Shown here one piece after another: positions 7,903-16,588 of a stretch of DNA of 64,000 bases (position 1 is its first letter; each line of letters opens with the position of its first letter). Position numbers and translations under genes: made by a program. Origin of the DNA: Phytohabitans rumicis (GTDB lineage Bacteria > Actinomycetota > Actinomycetes > Mycobacteriales > Micromonosporaceae); the NCBI RefSeq assembly GCF_011764445.1, contig NZ_BLPG01000002.1, positions 310,001-374,000 on the forward strand. The letters run 5' to 3'. The notes below the pieces were generated by a model. The model had not been told where the DNA came from, searched no databases, and saw nothing but the letters and a program-made list of their open reading frames with translations.

Positions 7903-8018
7903 GATCAAGGGCTTTCACGTATCAAGGGCTTTCACGTCGATCAAGGGCGAATGGTCGTGGAAAAGAGATCCAACCACGGCCGTATGCCCTTGATCGGCGG
8001 GCAATCCCTTGATCGACG
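7903..8018. repeat. Palindromic element, family A copy 1 (with 17-bp tandem duplication)
   Basis: The core hairpin lies at 7939-7995 (57 bp): arms start GATCAAGGGC and end GCCCTTGATC, pairing through GGTCGTGG against CCACGGCC, around an AAAAGAGATC loop. To its left, ATCAAGGGCTTTCACGT occurs twice in tandem (7904-7920 and 7921-7937); to its right is a further CCCTTGATCGACG half-site. Four other copies lie at 8768, 30876, 31451 and 51876. No coding potential. Confidence 0.85.
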
Positions 8019-8106
8019 CAGCGGGCCGCGGGCCACGGCAGGTCGCAGCGGGCCGCGGCGCCGTCGGGAGCGGGACGCAGCGGGGCCGGGCCGGGCGGGG
8101 CGGGCG

Positions 8107-8724
8107 TCAGTCCAGGGTGGCGGAGCTTTCGACGGTGGAAATGACGCCGTGGGCGTGGGCGGGGGTCATGCCGAGGTTGCTGGCGATCCAGCGCAGCCCG
8201 TCCAGCTCGGCCGGCGACAACGGGCCGTCGGCGAGGCCGATCCGCACGGCGCTGGCCAGGTAGCGCTCGCACGCGTCGAGCGTCAGGTTCGCGGCCAGGG
8301 CGCGCAGCGGGTCGGCGGCGGCCTCGGCGGGCAGGCTCAGGTCGGACTGGAGCTGCGCGACGTCGTACCCGGGTGAGCCGGCCGCGCGCACCGCATCGAT
8401 GGCGGCGCGGACGGCGGCCTCGGAGCTGCCGCCGGCGCGCAGGACGACGGCCGCGGCGGCCCGCATCCCGGTGGGCAGGGCGCTGGCCAGCTGCGCGCTC
8501 GTGGGGCGCTGCAGCACGGCGGGGTCGAAGCGCAGCTTGCAGGTCTGGCACTGCACGACCTCGCCGACCTTGTCCAGCGGGATCACCGGGATAAAGAAGA
8601 GCGTGAAGAACCGACGGGCGGTCCGGTGCTGGTACTCCCGGTCGCCGCCACAGTTCGGGCAGGCGAACTGACCGGTGCCGATGAGTCCGAGGAAGTAGAA
8701 GACCGAGAAGCCGAAGATAATCAC
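8107..8724 (-). CDS. Zinc-ribbon protein with TerB-like C-terminal domain
   Basis: A 205-residue protein. It begins with a short hydrophobic stretch (residues about 1-18, 'MIIFGFSVFYFLGLIGTGQF') followed by a zinc ribbon 'CPNCGGDREYQHRTARRF ... CQTCKLRFD' with two CxxC knuckles about 39 residues apart, typical of the small zinc-ribbon family found in many bacteria. Residues about 85-205 are helical and resemble a TerB-like acidic helical bundle ('LASAVRIGLADGPLSPAELDGL', 22 residues apart from the next helix). Such proteins are often found with tellurite or stress genes; here it stands alone between two family A palindromes. The function is unknown; metal binding is likely from the cysteines. 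Confidence 0.72.
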   Translation of the reverse strand: MIIFGFSVFYFLGLIGTGQFACPNCGGDREYQHRTARRFFTLFFIPVIPLDKVGEVVQCQTCKLRFDPAVLQRPTSAQLASALPTGMRAAAAVVLRAGGSSEAAVRAAIDAVRAAGSPGYDVAQLQSDLSLPAEAAADPLRALAANLTLDACERYLASAVRIGLADGPLSPAELDGLRWIASNLGMTPAHAHGVISTVESSATLD

Positions 8725-8767
8725 CGGCGCACGGTACCAGCGGGCCGCACGCCCTACCGACTCATGC

Positions 8768-8850
8768 GTCGATCAAGGACTTTCCCGTCGATCAAGGGCA
8801 AATGGTCGCGGAAAAGAGATCAAAGCACGGCCGTATGCCCTTGATCGACG
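8768..8850. repeat. Palindromic element, family A copy 2
   Basis: The 57-bp core is at 8790-8846, preceded by the asymmetric half-site GATCAAGGACTTTCCCGTC at 8771-8789 and followed by GACG. It differs from copy 1 by a few substitutions but has exactly the same core length. It separates two genes on the minus strand. Confidence 0.85.
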
Positions 8851-8895
8851 AGCAAAGCGAGCAAAGGGGCGGGGCGGGCGAGGCAAGCAAAGGGG

Positions 8896-9171
8896 CTAGG
8901 CGGCGGGGGCCAGGGCGGTGAGGACCCAGTTGGCGGCGGCCAGGGCGTCGAGGGTGGTGACCGCGTAGCCGTCGTCCAGGAAGGCCGCGACCGCGGTCGT
9001 GCCGTACGTGCCGGCGGCCGGGTCCGCGGACGTCACCACCGTCGCCCAGCCGAGGAACTGCAGGTTCTTCGTCTCGTCGCGGCGCACCCGCCGAGGGTGC
9101 AGGAAGCTGCCGTACAGCCAGCGCGAATCCGGCACGATGCGCAGGACGCTGCCGGGGACCGGAACGGACAC
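8896..9171 (-). CDS. Small hypothetical protein
   Basis: A 91-residue protein if begun at GTG 9171; an ATG further up at 9234 lies inside the family B palindrome and is less credible. The sequence 'VLRIVPDSRWLYGSFLHP' then 'RRVRRDETKNLQFLGWATVV' and 'GTYGTTAVAAFLDDGYAV' has well-spaced beta strands and a helix, without membrane segments or signal peptide. I do not recognise the family. It lies in a minus-strand run with a family B palindrome upstream and a family A palindrome downstream, so it is probably an isolated transcript. Confidence 0.5.
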   Translation of the reverse strand: MSVPVPGSVLRIVPDSRWLYGSFLHPRRVRRDETKNLQFLGWATVVTSADPAAGTYGTTAVAAFLDDGYAVTTLDALAAANWVLTALAPAA

Positions 9172-9207
9172 ACCCCAGTATCGGGGATGCGGGCACCCCG
9201 TGCGCCG

Positions 9208-9263
9208 TGCAAGGAAGGGCCCCTTGTTATGCAAAAAGCGCTAACAAGGGGCCCTTCCTTGCA
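9208..9263. repeat. Perfect 22-bp inverted repeat, family B copy 1
   Basis: Two perfectly complementary 22-bp arms (9208-9229 and 9242-9263) enclose the 12-base loop TGCAAAAAGCGC. Each arm contains AAGGAAGGGCCCCTTG or its complement. A sister copy at 46290-46345 keeps the loop and carries a compensating change in the stem. In place it lies between two minus-strand genes and could act as a bidirectional terminator, although it lacks a U-tract on either side. Confidence 0.85.
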
Positions 9264-9267
9264 CCCG

Positions 9268-9552
9268 TTAGACGTCGCGGACTTCGATCACGCGGGTTGT
9301 CGGGGCGGACTCGCCGAGCGTGGCGCGCAGGGCGAGCCGGTCCGGGTCGACCATGAACGAGTCGTACCCGGCCCGGCTCCCGAACCGGATCAGGTGCACC
9401 TCGCTCGCCCCGTCCGCGCTGCGGGTACGCCGCTCGATCGCGCCGCCGTGCCGGTCCAGCAGGTCCAGCACCGCGTCCTCGTACTCCTGCCCGGCCGCGG
9501 TGTGCCCGGGTGCCATCTCGACGATGGCCACCAGCAACAGGTCTGTCGTCAC
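9268..9552 (-). CDS. Small ferredoxin-fold protein (DUF1330/antibiotic monooxygenase-like)
   Basis: A 94-residue protein from GTG 9552; the longer upstream frame would overlap the alginate lyase gene and is rejected. The pattern 'LLLVAIVEMAPGHTAAGQEY', then 'VLDLLDRHGGAIERR', 'SEVHLIRFGSRAGYDSFMVD' and 'TTRVIEVRDV' fits the beta-alpha-beta-beta-alpha-beta layout of dimeric alpha/beta-barrel proteins such as DUF1330 and the ABM family. No cofactor or active site can be named. It follows the alginate lyase gene by 16 bp on the same strand and may be cotranscribed. Confidence 0.6.
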   Translation of the reverse strand: MTTDLLLVAIVEMAPGHTAAGQEYEDAVLDLLDRHGGAIERRTRSADGASEVHLIRFGSRAGYDSFMVDPDRLALRATLGESAPTTRVIEVRDV

Positions 9553-9568
9553 GAGCAGGAACGTTAGC

Positions 9569-10930
9569 TCACAGGGTGTACGCCAGCGTGCCGAAGCCCA
9601 GGCAGTCGTACCCGCCGCTGTTGGGGCCGTAGTCACCGCCGCCGCCCTCCGGGCCGACCCGCCGGGCGTACGCCTCGATGTTGGGCACGCGCAGGCCCTG
9701 GCGTACCCGGTAGTGGTTGTCCAGCAGGGCCCAGACGGGCGTGTTGAGGCCGCGCCCGGCCGGCGACACGGCGGTCTGCTCGCGGGCGGCGCAGTTCTGC
9801 CCGGTCCCCCACCGGTACGTGGTGAACGGCACCTCCTGCCCCAGGTTGTACGCGGCGACGTACTCGGCGGCCCGCATGAACCGGTTGTCCGCGTACCCGA
9901 ACAGGTCGTGCCCCAGGTTCCAGGCCATCTGGCAGAACGCGCCCAGCTGCCCCATGCCCATCAGCGTGTGGCCCTGGTCGCGCCCGCTCTCCTGCCACTG
10001 GGCCAGCCCGCCGGGGTGCAGGAACGGCACCGCGTGCAGGATCGAGCCGTTGCCGGCGCCGGTCTTGAAGTACGTGATCGCCTGGTCGATCTTGGCCTGG
10101 TCGTCGCAGAAGACGCCGATCGCCAGGACCGAGGTCATGCTGCACAGGTCCCAGTTCGCCCAGTAGTTGGTGATGCACGCGTCGTTGTGCTTGGTGAGGA
10201 ACTGGTTGTTCATCGGGTAGAAGACGTCCCGCAGCAGAGCCGCGAGCTTGTCCTGCGCGAAGCCGGGGTAGCCGCGCAGCATCTCCCCGGCCTGGGCCAG
10301 CTGCCAGCCCTGCAGGCCGGCCAGCAGGAACCGGTCGGCGTTGCCGTGGATGGCCGTGAGCGTGCCGGACCAGGCGTTGAGGATGTCGCGTGCGGTGTCG
10401 CCGTGCTCCCGGCTGCCGGCGACCTTCCACCGCAGGGCGTTCTGGTACGCGGCGGCCGCGTCCTTGAACAGCACGGCGTAGTTCTGCCCGGTGCCGCCGC
10501 GCACGACCGTCGCCACCGGACGCGGCCGGTACGAGCTCTGCGCGTGCGGGTTCGCGACGAGCCGGTCCCAGCCCGCCTGCCACGGCTGGGCGCCGGCCCG
10601 CACCTTGGCCGCCATCCGGTCGTAGTCGGCCTGGGTGTGCAGGATGCCCGGATGCGCGATGCCGGCCTGGGCGGCGGCCGAGGTGGTGGCCGATGCGGCG
10701 GGCGAGGGGGTCGGGGACTGCGATGGCCCCGGCGGCGTGGGAGCCCCGCCAAAGCCGCCCAGCCCGCCAGGGGCCGGCGGACGGCGGCGGACGAACGCGC
10801 GCGGACCGCCGGACCGGATGCCGGCCAGGGCGGCGGTCGACCCGGCCGCGACGCTCAGCGCGCCGGCGCCCAGCACCGCCGCGGTCAGCAGGCGCCGCCG
10901 TGCGACCGACCTGTCACTCTGCGATGACAC
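9569..10930 (-). CDS. Secreted alginate lyase family protein, Tat signal
   Basis: A 453-residue exported protein. GTG 10930 follows a GGGAG ribosome site by 8 bases. The N-terminus carries a twin-arginine signal 'SVARRRLLTAAVLGAGAL' and then a proline- and serine-rich linker (about residues 50-90). The catalytic part begins near 'HPGILHTQADYDRMAAKV' and contains 'NYWANWDLCSMTSVLAIGVF', the helix characteristic of the alginate lyase (alpha/alpha toroid) superfamily, with conserved Asn, Trp and His residues ('GRDQGHTLMGMGQLG'). In soil actinobacteria such proteins degrade uronic-acid polysaccharides; the exact substrate is uncertain. It diverges from the ECF sigma gene, with a palindrome in the shared promoter. 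Confidence 0.85.
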   Translation of the reverse strand: MSSQSDRSVARRRLLTAAVLGAGALSVAAGSTAALAGIRSGGPRAFVRRRPPAPGGLGGFGGAPTPPGPSQSPTPSPAASATTSAAAQAGIAHPGILHTQADYDRMAAKVRAGAQPWQAGWDRLVANPHAQSSYRPRPVATVVRGGTGQNYAVLFKDAAAAYQNALRWKVAGSREHGDTARDILNAWSGTLTAIHGNADRFLLAGLQGWQLAQAGEMLRGYPGFAQDKLAALLRDVFYPMNNQFLTKHNDACITNYWANWDLCSMTSVLAIGVFCDDQAKIDQAITYFKTGAGNGSILHAVPFLHPGGLAQWQESGRDQGHTLMGMGQLGAFCQMAWNLGHDLFGYADNRFMRAAEYVAAYNLGQEVPFTTYRWGTGQNCAAREQTAVSPAGRGLNTPVWALLDNHYRVRQGLRVPNIEAYARRVGPEGGGGDYGPNSGGYDCLGFGTLAYTL

Positions 10931-10990
10931 GTGGTGATCTCCCTCATGCTCTGGTACGTCCACCCGCATAGGAGGCGGCGGCGCGGGCGC

Positions 10991-11016
10991 CCGGATAACG
11001 GATTTGTGTTATCCGG
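10991..11016. promoter_or_regulatory. Inverted repeat in alginate lyase/ECF sigma intergenic region
   Basis: CCGGATAAC and GTTATCCGG form a perfect 9+9 dyad around an 8-base spacer, 56 bp upstream of the ECF sigma start and 60 bp upstream of the lyase start. It could be a shared operator or the 5-prime part of the ECF promoter. No DNA-binding partner can be named from sequence. Confidence 0.45.
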
Positions 11017-11071
11017 CCTGGCCGGCGAGGGTCTCCATAAGTAAGGGACGAGGGGACGGAGGTGTCACGAC

Positions 11072-12772
11072 GTGCGGATGGACGACCGGGAGGTCGCCGC
11101 GCTCGTGGTCGCCGCCCAGTCCGGTGACCAGCGGGCGCTGGACGACCTCGTGGCCGACTGCCTGCCGCTGGTCTACAACATCGTCGGCCGGGCGCTGGAC
11201 GGCCACGCCGACGTCGACGACGTGGTGCAGGAGACCATGCTGCGGGCGGTCCACGGGCTGCGCCGCCTGCGCGATCCGGCGAGCTTCCGGCCGTGGCTGG
11301 TCGCGATCACCATGCGCCAGGTACGCGACCAGGGGCGGGCCCGCCGGGCGGCGCTGGCCCGGCGCGGCGGCACGCTGGACGAGGCGGGCGAGGTGGCCGA
11401 CCCCGGCGCCGACTTCGCCGACCTGACCGTCGTGCGGCTGGGCCTGTCCGGGCAGCGGCGCGAGGTGGCCGAGGCGACCCGCTGGCTGGACGAGAACGAC
11501 CGGCACCTGCTGTCGCTGTGGTGGCTGGAGGCGGCCGGCGAGCTGACCCGCACCGAACTGGCCGCCGCGCTGGACATCTCGCCGCAGCACGCCGCGGTCC
11601 GGGTCCAGCGGATGAAGGCGCAACTGGACACCGCACGGGCGGTGGTCCGGGCGCTCGCGGTGACGCCGCGCTGCTCCGACCTGGCCGCGCTGACCGACCG
11701 GTGGCCCGGGCAGCCGCACCCGTTGTGGCGCAAACGGTTGGGCCGGCACACCCGCGAGTGCCCGGTCTGCGGCCCGGGCCACGCCCCGCTGGTGCCCGCC
11801 GAGAACCTGCTCGTCGGCCTCGCGATGGTGCCGGTGCCGCTCGGGTTCGCCCTGAACGGCCTGACCGGGGCCGGTGGCGTGCTGGCCAAGCTGGGCGCGC
11901 TGTTCTCCAAGCCGGTCGCCGCCATCGTCGCCGGGGTCACCGTCGCCGCCGGCGGGGCGACCGTGGCGTACACCTGGCAGGACCCGGACCCGCGCGGCAC
12001 GGCGGTCTTCGCGGCGGCGCCCACGCCGTCCCCCACGCCGCCGGCCCGCCGTGCGACCCCGGCGCAGCGGCGCCCGACCACGCCGGCCGCGCCGGCGTAC
12101 GGCAGCACCGTCGACGTGGCCGACAAGGCGCCCGCCGACCGGCTCCGGCCGCCCGGCGCGCTGCCCAAGCGGCCCACGTCCGGGCTGGTGGCCGCGGTCG
12201 GCGGCGCGTACCAGGAGCCGGAGCCGGGCAACTTCCACATGGTCCGCCGCGGCGAGCGCGTCGTCCTGCGCGGCCGCGGGTACGTGCGGATCCGCTACCA
12301 GATCCCGTTCACCCAACGCTCCGGCGGCATGACGATGCCCACCTGGACCGGGCTTTCCGGCAAGCTCTTCCACGTCGCGTCCGGCGGCACCCGCCGGATG
12401 GACGACGCCAAGCCCGGCGGCCCCGCGGCGAACACCTGGATGGGCGAGCCCGCCGCCGGCTACACGGTGCTGCCGGCCGGCGCGCAGCAGTTCTGGCAGG
12501 CCGAGTACTTCTACCTCGACGGCGAGGTCACCCTGCACAACAACGAGCGGGGCGCCGACTACAACCTCACCGTCCGGGCCGTCACGTGGGACGACGTCGC
12601 GGCGGAGATCGCCACCCCGCCGCCGGCCGACCCGGTCGCGGCCGGCTGGGTCCGCTACGGCCTGGTCCGCGACACCGGCACCGACGCCGCGCCCGTGCCG
12701 CAGTACCTGACCCGGCAGACCCCGTCCGACCCGGCGACGGTCCCGCAGTCCTCGAAGGTGAGCCCGGACTAA
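11072..12772 (+). CDS. ECF sigma factor fused to a membrane-anchored extracytoplasmic domain
   Basis: A 566-residue fusion. Residues about 10-90 are sigma region 2 ('LVYNIVGRALDGHADVDDVV' then 'QETMLRAVHGLRRLRDPASF'); about 140-195 are region 4 ('ELTRTELAAALDISPQHAAV'). A putative zinc motif 'HTRECPVCGPGH' (about 226-237), like that of ZAS anti-sigma factors, comes next, then one or two hydrophobic segments ending at 'AAIVAGVTVAAGGATVAYTW'. A proline/threonine linker leads to a roughly 200-residue outside domain with aromatic beta strands. Sigma, zinc motif and sensor thus lie in one chain, so release probably needs proteolysis or conformational change. GTG 11072 has a GGAGG site; ATG 11078 is possible. 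It diverges from the lyase gene. Confidence 0.82.
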   Translation: MRMDDREVAALVVAAQSGDQRALDDLVADCLPLVYNIVGRALDGHADVDDVVQETMLRAVHGLRRLRDPASFRPWLVAITMRQVRDQGRARRAALARRGGTLDEAGEVADPGADFADLTVVRLGLSGQRREVAEATRWLDENDRHLLSLWWLEAAGELTRTELAAALDISPQHAAVRVQRMKAQLDTARAVVRALAVTPRCSDLAALTDRWPGQPHPLWRKRLGRHTRECPVCGPGHAPLVPAENLLVGLAMVPVPLGFALNGLTGAGGVLAKLGALFSKPVAAIVAGVTVAAGGATVAYTWQDPDPRGTAVFAAAPTPSPTPPARRATPAQRRPTTPAAPAYGSTVDVADKAPADRLRPPGALPKRPTSGLVAAVGGAYQEPEPGNFHMVRRGERVVLRGRGYVRIRYQIPFTQRSGGMTMPTWTGLSGKLFHVASGGTRRMDDAKPGGPAANTWMGEPAAGYTVLPAGAQQFWQAEYFYLDGEVTLHNNERGADYNLTVRAVTWDDVAAEIATPPPADPVAAGWVRYGLVRDTGTDAAPVPQYLTRQTPSDPATVPQSSKVSPD

Positions 12773-13173
12773 CCCTTCGGGCGCTCCTTGACCCCGGCCT
12801 TGAGCAGGTCGATCATCTCGGCGATGCGGTCGGCGCGCAGCGCGGGGCTGCGCTTGGTCGCGTCGATCCAGCGCAGGTACGCCCGGCGGTAGAACTGGGT
12901 CAGCGCGTCGAAGAACGCGGCCGCCTCCGGCTCGGCGTCCAGGGCGGCGGCGACGTCCTCGGCGAGGTCGCCGCGCTGCGGCCCTTCCGGCACGATCTCC
13001 ACCCGGATCGTGTCGCCGACCCGCACCGGGCAGCCGCGCAGCCACGCCGCGCCGAGGATGAAGCCGCGCTCCCCGTCGTGCGCCTCGATGACGCCGCGGA
13101 TGCCCATCCCGTTGACCATGCCGGTGACGTGGTGCCGCGGCTTGCGCCGCCCCCGAGTCTGCCCGGTGATCAT
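12769..13173 (-). CDS. YdeI/OmpD-associated family protein
   Basis: A 134-residue protein. The N-terminal half 'VTGMVNGMGIRGVIEAHDG' and 'RGCPVRVGDTIRVEIVPEGP' is the beta-barrel-like DUF1905-type part; the C-terminal half 'EAAAFFDALTQFYRRAYLRW' then 'IDATKRSPALRADRIAEMI' is the YdeI/OmpD-associated helical motif. The family is linked to bacteriocin or peptide tolerance in some bacteria, but the biochemical role is unsettled. The ATG at 13173 overlaps the stop of the upstream peptidase gene (ATGA), so the two are translationally coupled, and this overlap lies inside a palindrome. The gene end overlaps the ECF sigma stop on the other strand by four bases. Confidence 0.78.
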   Translation of the reverse strand: MITGQTRGRRKPRHHVTGMVNGMGIRGVIEAHDGERGFILGAAWLRGCPVRVGDTIRVEIVPEGPQRGDLAEDVAAALDAEPEAAAFFDALTQFYRRAYLRWIDATKRSPALRADRIAEMIDLLKAGVKERPKG

Positions 13174-13222
13174 GGTCTGCGCAGCGGTTCGGAGACGGTT
13201 TCTGCGGCGCAGACCATGATCA
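13167..13222. repeat. Palindrome with TGATCATG ends (family C copy 2) holding a stop/start overlap
   Basis: TGATCATGGTCTGCGC at 13167-13182 is exactly repeated in inverse at 13207-13222, with a 24-base middle. The ATGA overlap joining the upstream peptidase stop (13170-13172) and the YdeI-family start (13171-13173) lies in the left arm, so the element supplies the last 18 residues of one protein and the start codon of the next. Confidence 0.8.
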
Positions 13223-14771
13223 TCCACGCTAGTACGGGTTGGCGGGGCGGCGGGCCAGGCTGACGCAGTGCGGGCGGTTGCCGGAGGCGACGGCGGCTCG
13301 ACGCCGGGCAGTGGGTGCCGCGTGCGGGGAGTTGTTGACTGATCAGGTAGCTGTCGATCGCGGCGGTGACGCACTCGCTGCGGCCGTAGACGCCGTGGCC
13401 CCACCCGTCGTACGTGAGCAGAACGCCCTCGCTACCGAGCTGCCGGGCCACGCCGAGCGCCCGGTTGTACCCGGTGGCCGGGTCGTGCAGCGCGTTGGTC
13501 AGCAGCAGCGGCGTGGCGCTGTCGCGTACCCGCAACCGGTGCTGCGGGTTGGCGATCTTCGCGGGCGAGCCGAGGCAGGCCGCCGTCAGCGAGGTCGCGG
13601 GCGGCGGGAAGAGCATGTCCGGCGCGATCCGGCCGACCCGCCGCAGGTGCCCGGCGTACTCCCGGTAGTCGCGGACCGGCAGGCTCCAGTCGTTGCAGAA
13701 GATCGCCAGCGGCGGGAACGGGACGACCTCGGGCAGCTCCGGCTCCTCCTCGGGCGGCTCGACCGGGATCGGCGTGTTCGTGTCCAGCGCCGAGAGAACG
13801 TCCGCGACCGGTACCCAGTCCGGCCCGTAGAAGGCGCCGAACACCGCGCTGATCAGCTCGTCCGGCCGCAGCGGCCGGCTCGGGTCGGGCGGGAACGGGA
13901 TCTCGCCGCGGCCGGCGCGGTCGAGCACCCGGTGCCAGACGGCCCGGACGTCCTGGCCGTACAGCGCGCTGGACGGGGTCCGGTCGCTCCACTTGACGAA
14001 CTCGTCGAAGGAGTCCTGCGCGCTGGCCGCCTCGGTGTCCAGGAACCCGCGGGTGCCCAGGCTGTGGTCCAGGTTGCTGTCCGAGACGATCGCCCGGACC
14101 TTGTCGGGGAACATCTCGGCGTACTGCTGGGCGTCCATCGAGCCGTAGGACACGCCGTAGTAGGTCAGCTTGGCGTCGCCGAGGGCCGCCCGCACGTAGT
14201 CCATATCCCGGACCACGCTGAGCATGTCCACGTGGTCGAACAGCGGACCGGTCCGCGCCCGGCAGTCCGCCCGCAGCCGCGCGTTGTACGCCAGCCGGGC
14301 GTCGAACTCGGCCTGGCTGCCCAGCAGGACCGGCGGCTCCTGGGCCAGCAGGTCGGCGGAGCACAGGATCGGCGTGCTCTGCCCGACGCCGCGCGGGTCG
14401 ATCCCGACGATGTCGAAGCGGCGCCGGATCTCGGCGCTGAAGTAGTCGGCCCCGAAGATGGCGAAGCCCCGCGCCGAGCCGCCGGGGCCGCCCGGGTTGA
14501 TCTGCAGGGAGCCGATCCGGGCCGCCGGATCGGTGGCGGGCCGCCGCGCGACGGCCAGGTCGATCTTCGGCCCGCGCGGATGCGCCCAATCCAGGGGTAC
14601 GCGGACGGTGGCGCACTGCGCGGTGGGGTCCTCGGGGCACGGGCTCCAGGCGATCGGGGCCGGCCGCGTGGCGGAGCCGGCCGCGGCCGCGCCGTCCGCG
14701 AGCACGAGGGGTAGGGCGAGAGTCGTGATGGCCAGGACAGTGGTGTACAGGCGTCTTCTCGACATCGCCAC
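13170..14771 (-). CDS. Secreted alpha/beta hydrolase, tripeptidyl aminopeptidase-like (S33, TAP-like)
   Basis: A 533-residue exported hydrolase. The signal peptide covers about residues 1-30 ('LYTTVLAITTLALPLVLADG'). The core starts 'APIAWSPCPEDPTAQCATVR' and contains the oxyanion-hole run 'LQINPGGPGGSARG', the nucleophile elbow 'YYGVSYGSMDAQQYAEMFP' (serine of GVSYGS), and the TAP-like C-terminal domain with 'ATPLLLTNALHDPATGYNRA' (acid) and 'YDGWGHGVYGRSECV' (catalytic histidine). Homologues release N-terminal tripeptides or act as proline-type peptidases. After the natural end near 'SQQLPARGTHCPAS', about 45 extra residues are encoded by sequence running into the family C palindrome. The start is GTG 14771, or ATG 14765. 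The downstream YdeI gene is coupled. Confidence 0.88.
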   Translation of the reverse strand: MAMSRRRLYTTVLAITTLALPLVLADGAAAAGSATRPAPIAWSPCPEDPTAQCATVRVPLDWAHPRGPKIDLAVARRPATDPAARIGSLQINPGGPGGSARGFAIFGADYFSAEIRRRFDIVGIDPRGVGQSTPILCSADLLAQEPPVLLGSQAEFDARLAYNARLRADCRARTGPLFDHVDMLSVVRDMDYVRAALGDAKLTYYGVSYGSMDAQQYAEMFPDKVRAIVSDSNLDHSLGTRGFLDTEAASAQDSFDEFVKWSDRTPSSALYGQDVRAVWHRVLDRAGRGEIPFPPDPSRPLRPDELISAVFGAFYGPDWVPVADVLSALDTNTPIPVEPPEEEPELPEVVPFPPLAIFCNDWSLPVRDYREYAGHLRRVGRIAPDMLFPPPATSLTAACLGSPAKIANPQHRLRVRDSATPLLLTNALHDPATGYNRALGVARQLGSEGVLLTYDGWGHGVYGRSECVTAAIDSYLISQQLPARGTHCPASSRRRLRQPPALRQPGPPPRQPVLAWMIMVCAAETVSEPLRRP

Positions 14772-14828
14772 ATGATTGATGTGGATGCCTCAATATCACG
14801 TCCCTCTCACGATTGACATTTCCCCTAA

Positions 14829-15757
<929 letters not shown>

Positions 15758-15763
15758 GCGGGC

Positions 15764-16588
15764 TCAGCCCTTGACGGCTCCCTGGGTGATCCCGCTGACG
15801 AAGTTGCGCTGGAAGATCAGGTAGAGCACCACGATCGGGCCGATCACGATGAGGCTCGCGGCCGACAGCAGCGGGATGTTCGTGGAGTACTGGCCGACGA
15901 AGAAGCCCAGCCCGGCCGGGGCGGTCCGCAGGTCGGGGTTCTGCATCAGCACGATGACCAGCAGGAACTGGTTCCAGGACCACATGAAGTAGAGCAGCCC
16001 CAGGGTGGTCAGTGCCGGCCACGAGATCGGCAGCAGCACGCGGCCGAGGATCGACAGGCTGCCCGCGCCGTCGACCCGCGCGGCCTCCAGCAGTTCGCGC
16101 GGGATCGACGCGAAGTGGTTCTGCATCCAGTAGACGCCGAACGGCATGAACAGCGCCGTCTCGGCCAGGATCACGCCGAGGTACGAGTTGGTCAGTCCCA
16201 CCTGCCGCAGGTCGAAGTAGAGGGCGACGACGACGAGCTCGATCGGCAGCGTCAGGCCGAGCACGAAGGCCACCGACATGGCGCGGCCGCCGAGCGGGTC
16301 CAGCGTCGCCAGGGAGTACGCGGCGAGGGTGGCCAGCACGACCGCGAGCGGCACCACGCCGGCGGCGATGATGACGCTGGAGAGCACGAGGTGGCTGAAG
16401 TTGGCCTCGCGCCAGGCGTCGGCGAAGTTGGACCAGGACCACGTCGTCGGGAGGCTCAGCCCGGAGATCTGGGCGCCGGACGGGTGCAGCGCGGCGAGCA
16501 CGATGCTGACGAACGGCAGCAGGACCGCGACGGCCATCGCGCTGAGCACGAGGTAGCGCGCGACGGTCGCGGTACGGGACGGGTTCAC
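15764..16588 (-). CDS. Carbohydrate ABC transporter permease (MalG type)
   Basis: A 274-residue inner-membrane permease with about six helices. The EAA loop reads 'LEAARVDGAGSLSILGRVLL', the signature by which such permeases contact the ATPase. GTG 16588 overlaps the stop of the partner permease (GTGA). The set of binding protein and two permeases matches CUT1 importers for oligosaccharides or amino sugars. No ATPase gene is present in the locus, so a shared MsiK-like ATPase elsewhere must serve. The context (ROK regulator, GH89, MurQ, sugar kinase) suggests a GlcNAc- or MurNAc-containing substrate. Confidence 0.9.
   Translation of the reverse strand: MNPSRTATVARYLVLSAMAVAVLLPFVSIVLAALHPSGAQISGLSLPTTWSWSNFADAWREANFSHLVLSSVIIAAGVVPLAVVLATLAAYSLATLDPLGGRAMSVAFVLGLTLPIELVVVALYFDLRQVGLTNSYLGVILAETALFMPFGVYWMQNHFASIPRELLEAARVDGAGSLSILGRVLLPISWPALTTLGLLYFMWSWNQFLLVIVLMQNPDLRTAPAGLGFFVGQYSTNIPLLSAASLIVIGPIVVLYLIFQRNFVSGITQGAVKG

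Noticed and set aside
9208-9263. Insertion-sequence terminal repeats for the perfect 22-bp palindrome
   Set aside because: The arms are only 12 bases apart, so there is no transposase between them, and no transposase is nearby.
12769-13404. Longer form of the YdeI-family gene starting at 13404
   Set aside because: The upstream part is antisense to the peptidase coding region, Arg/Pro-rich and unlike the family; the ATG at 13173 is coupled to the upstream stop.
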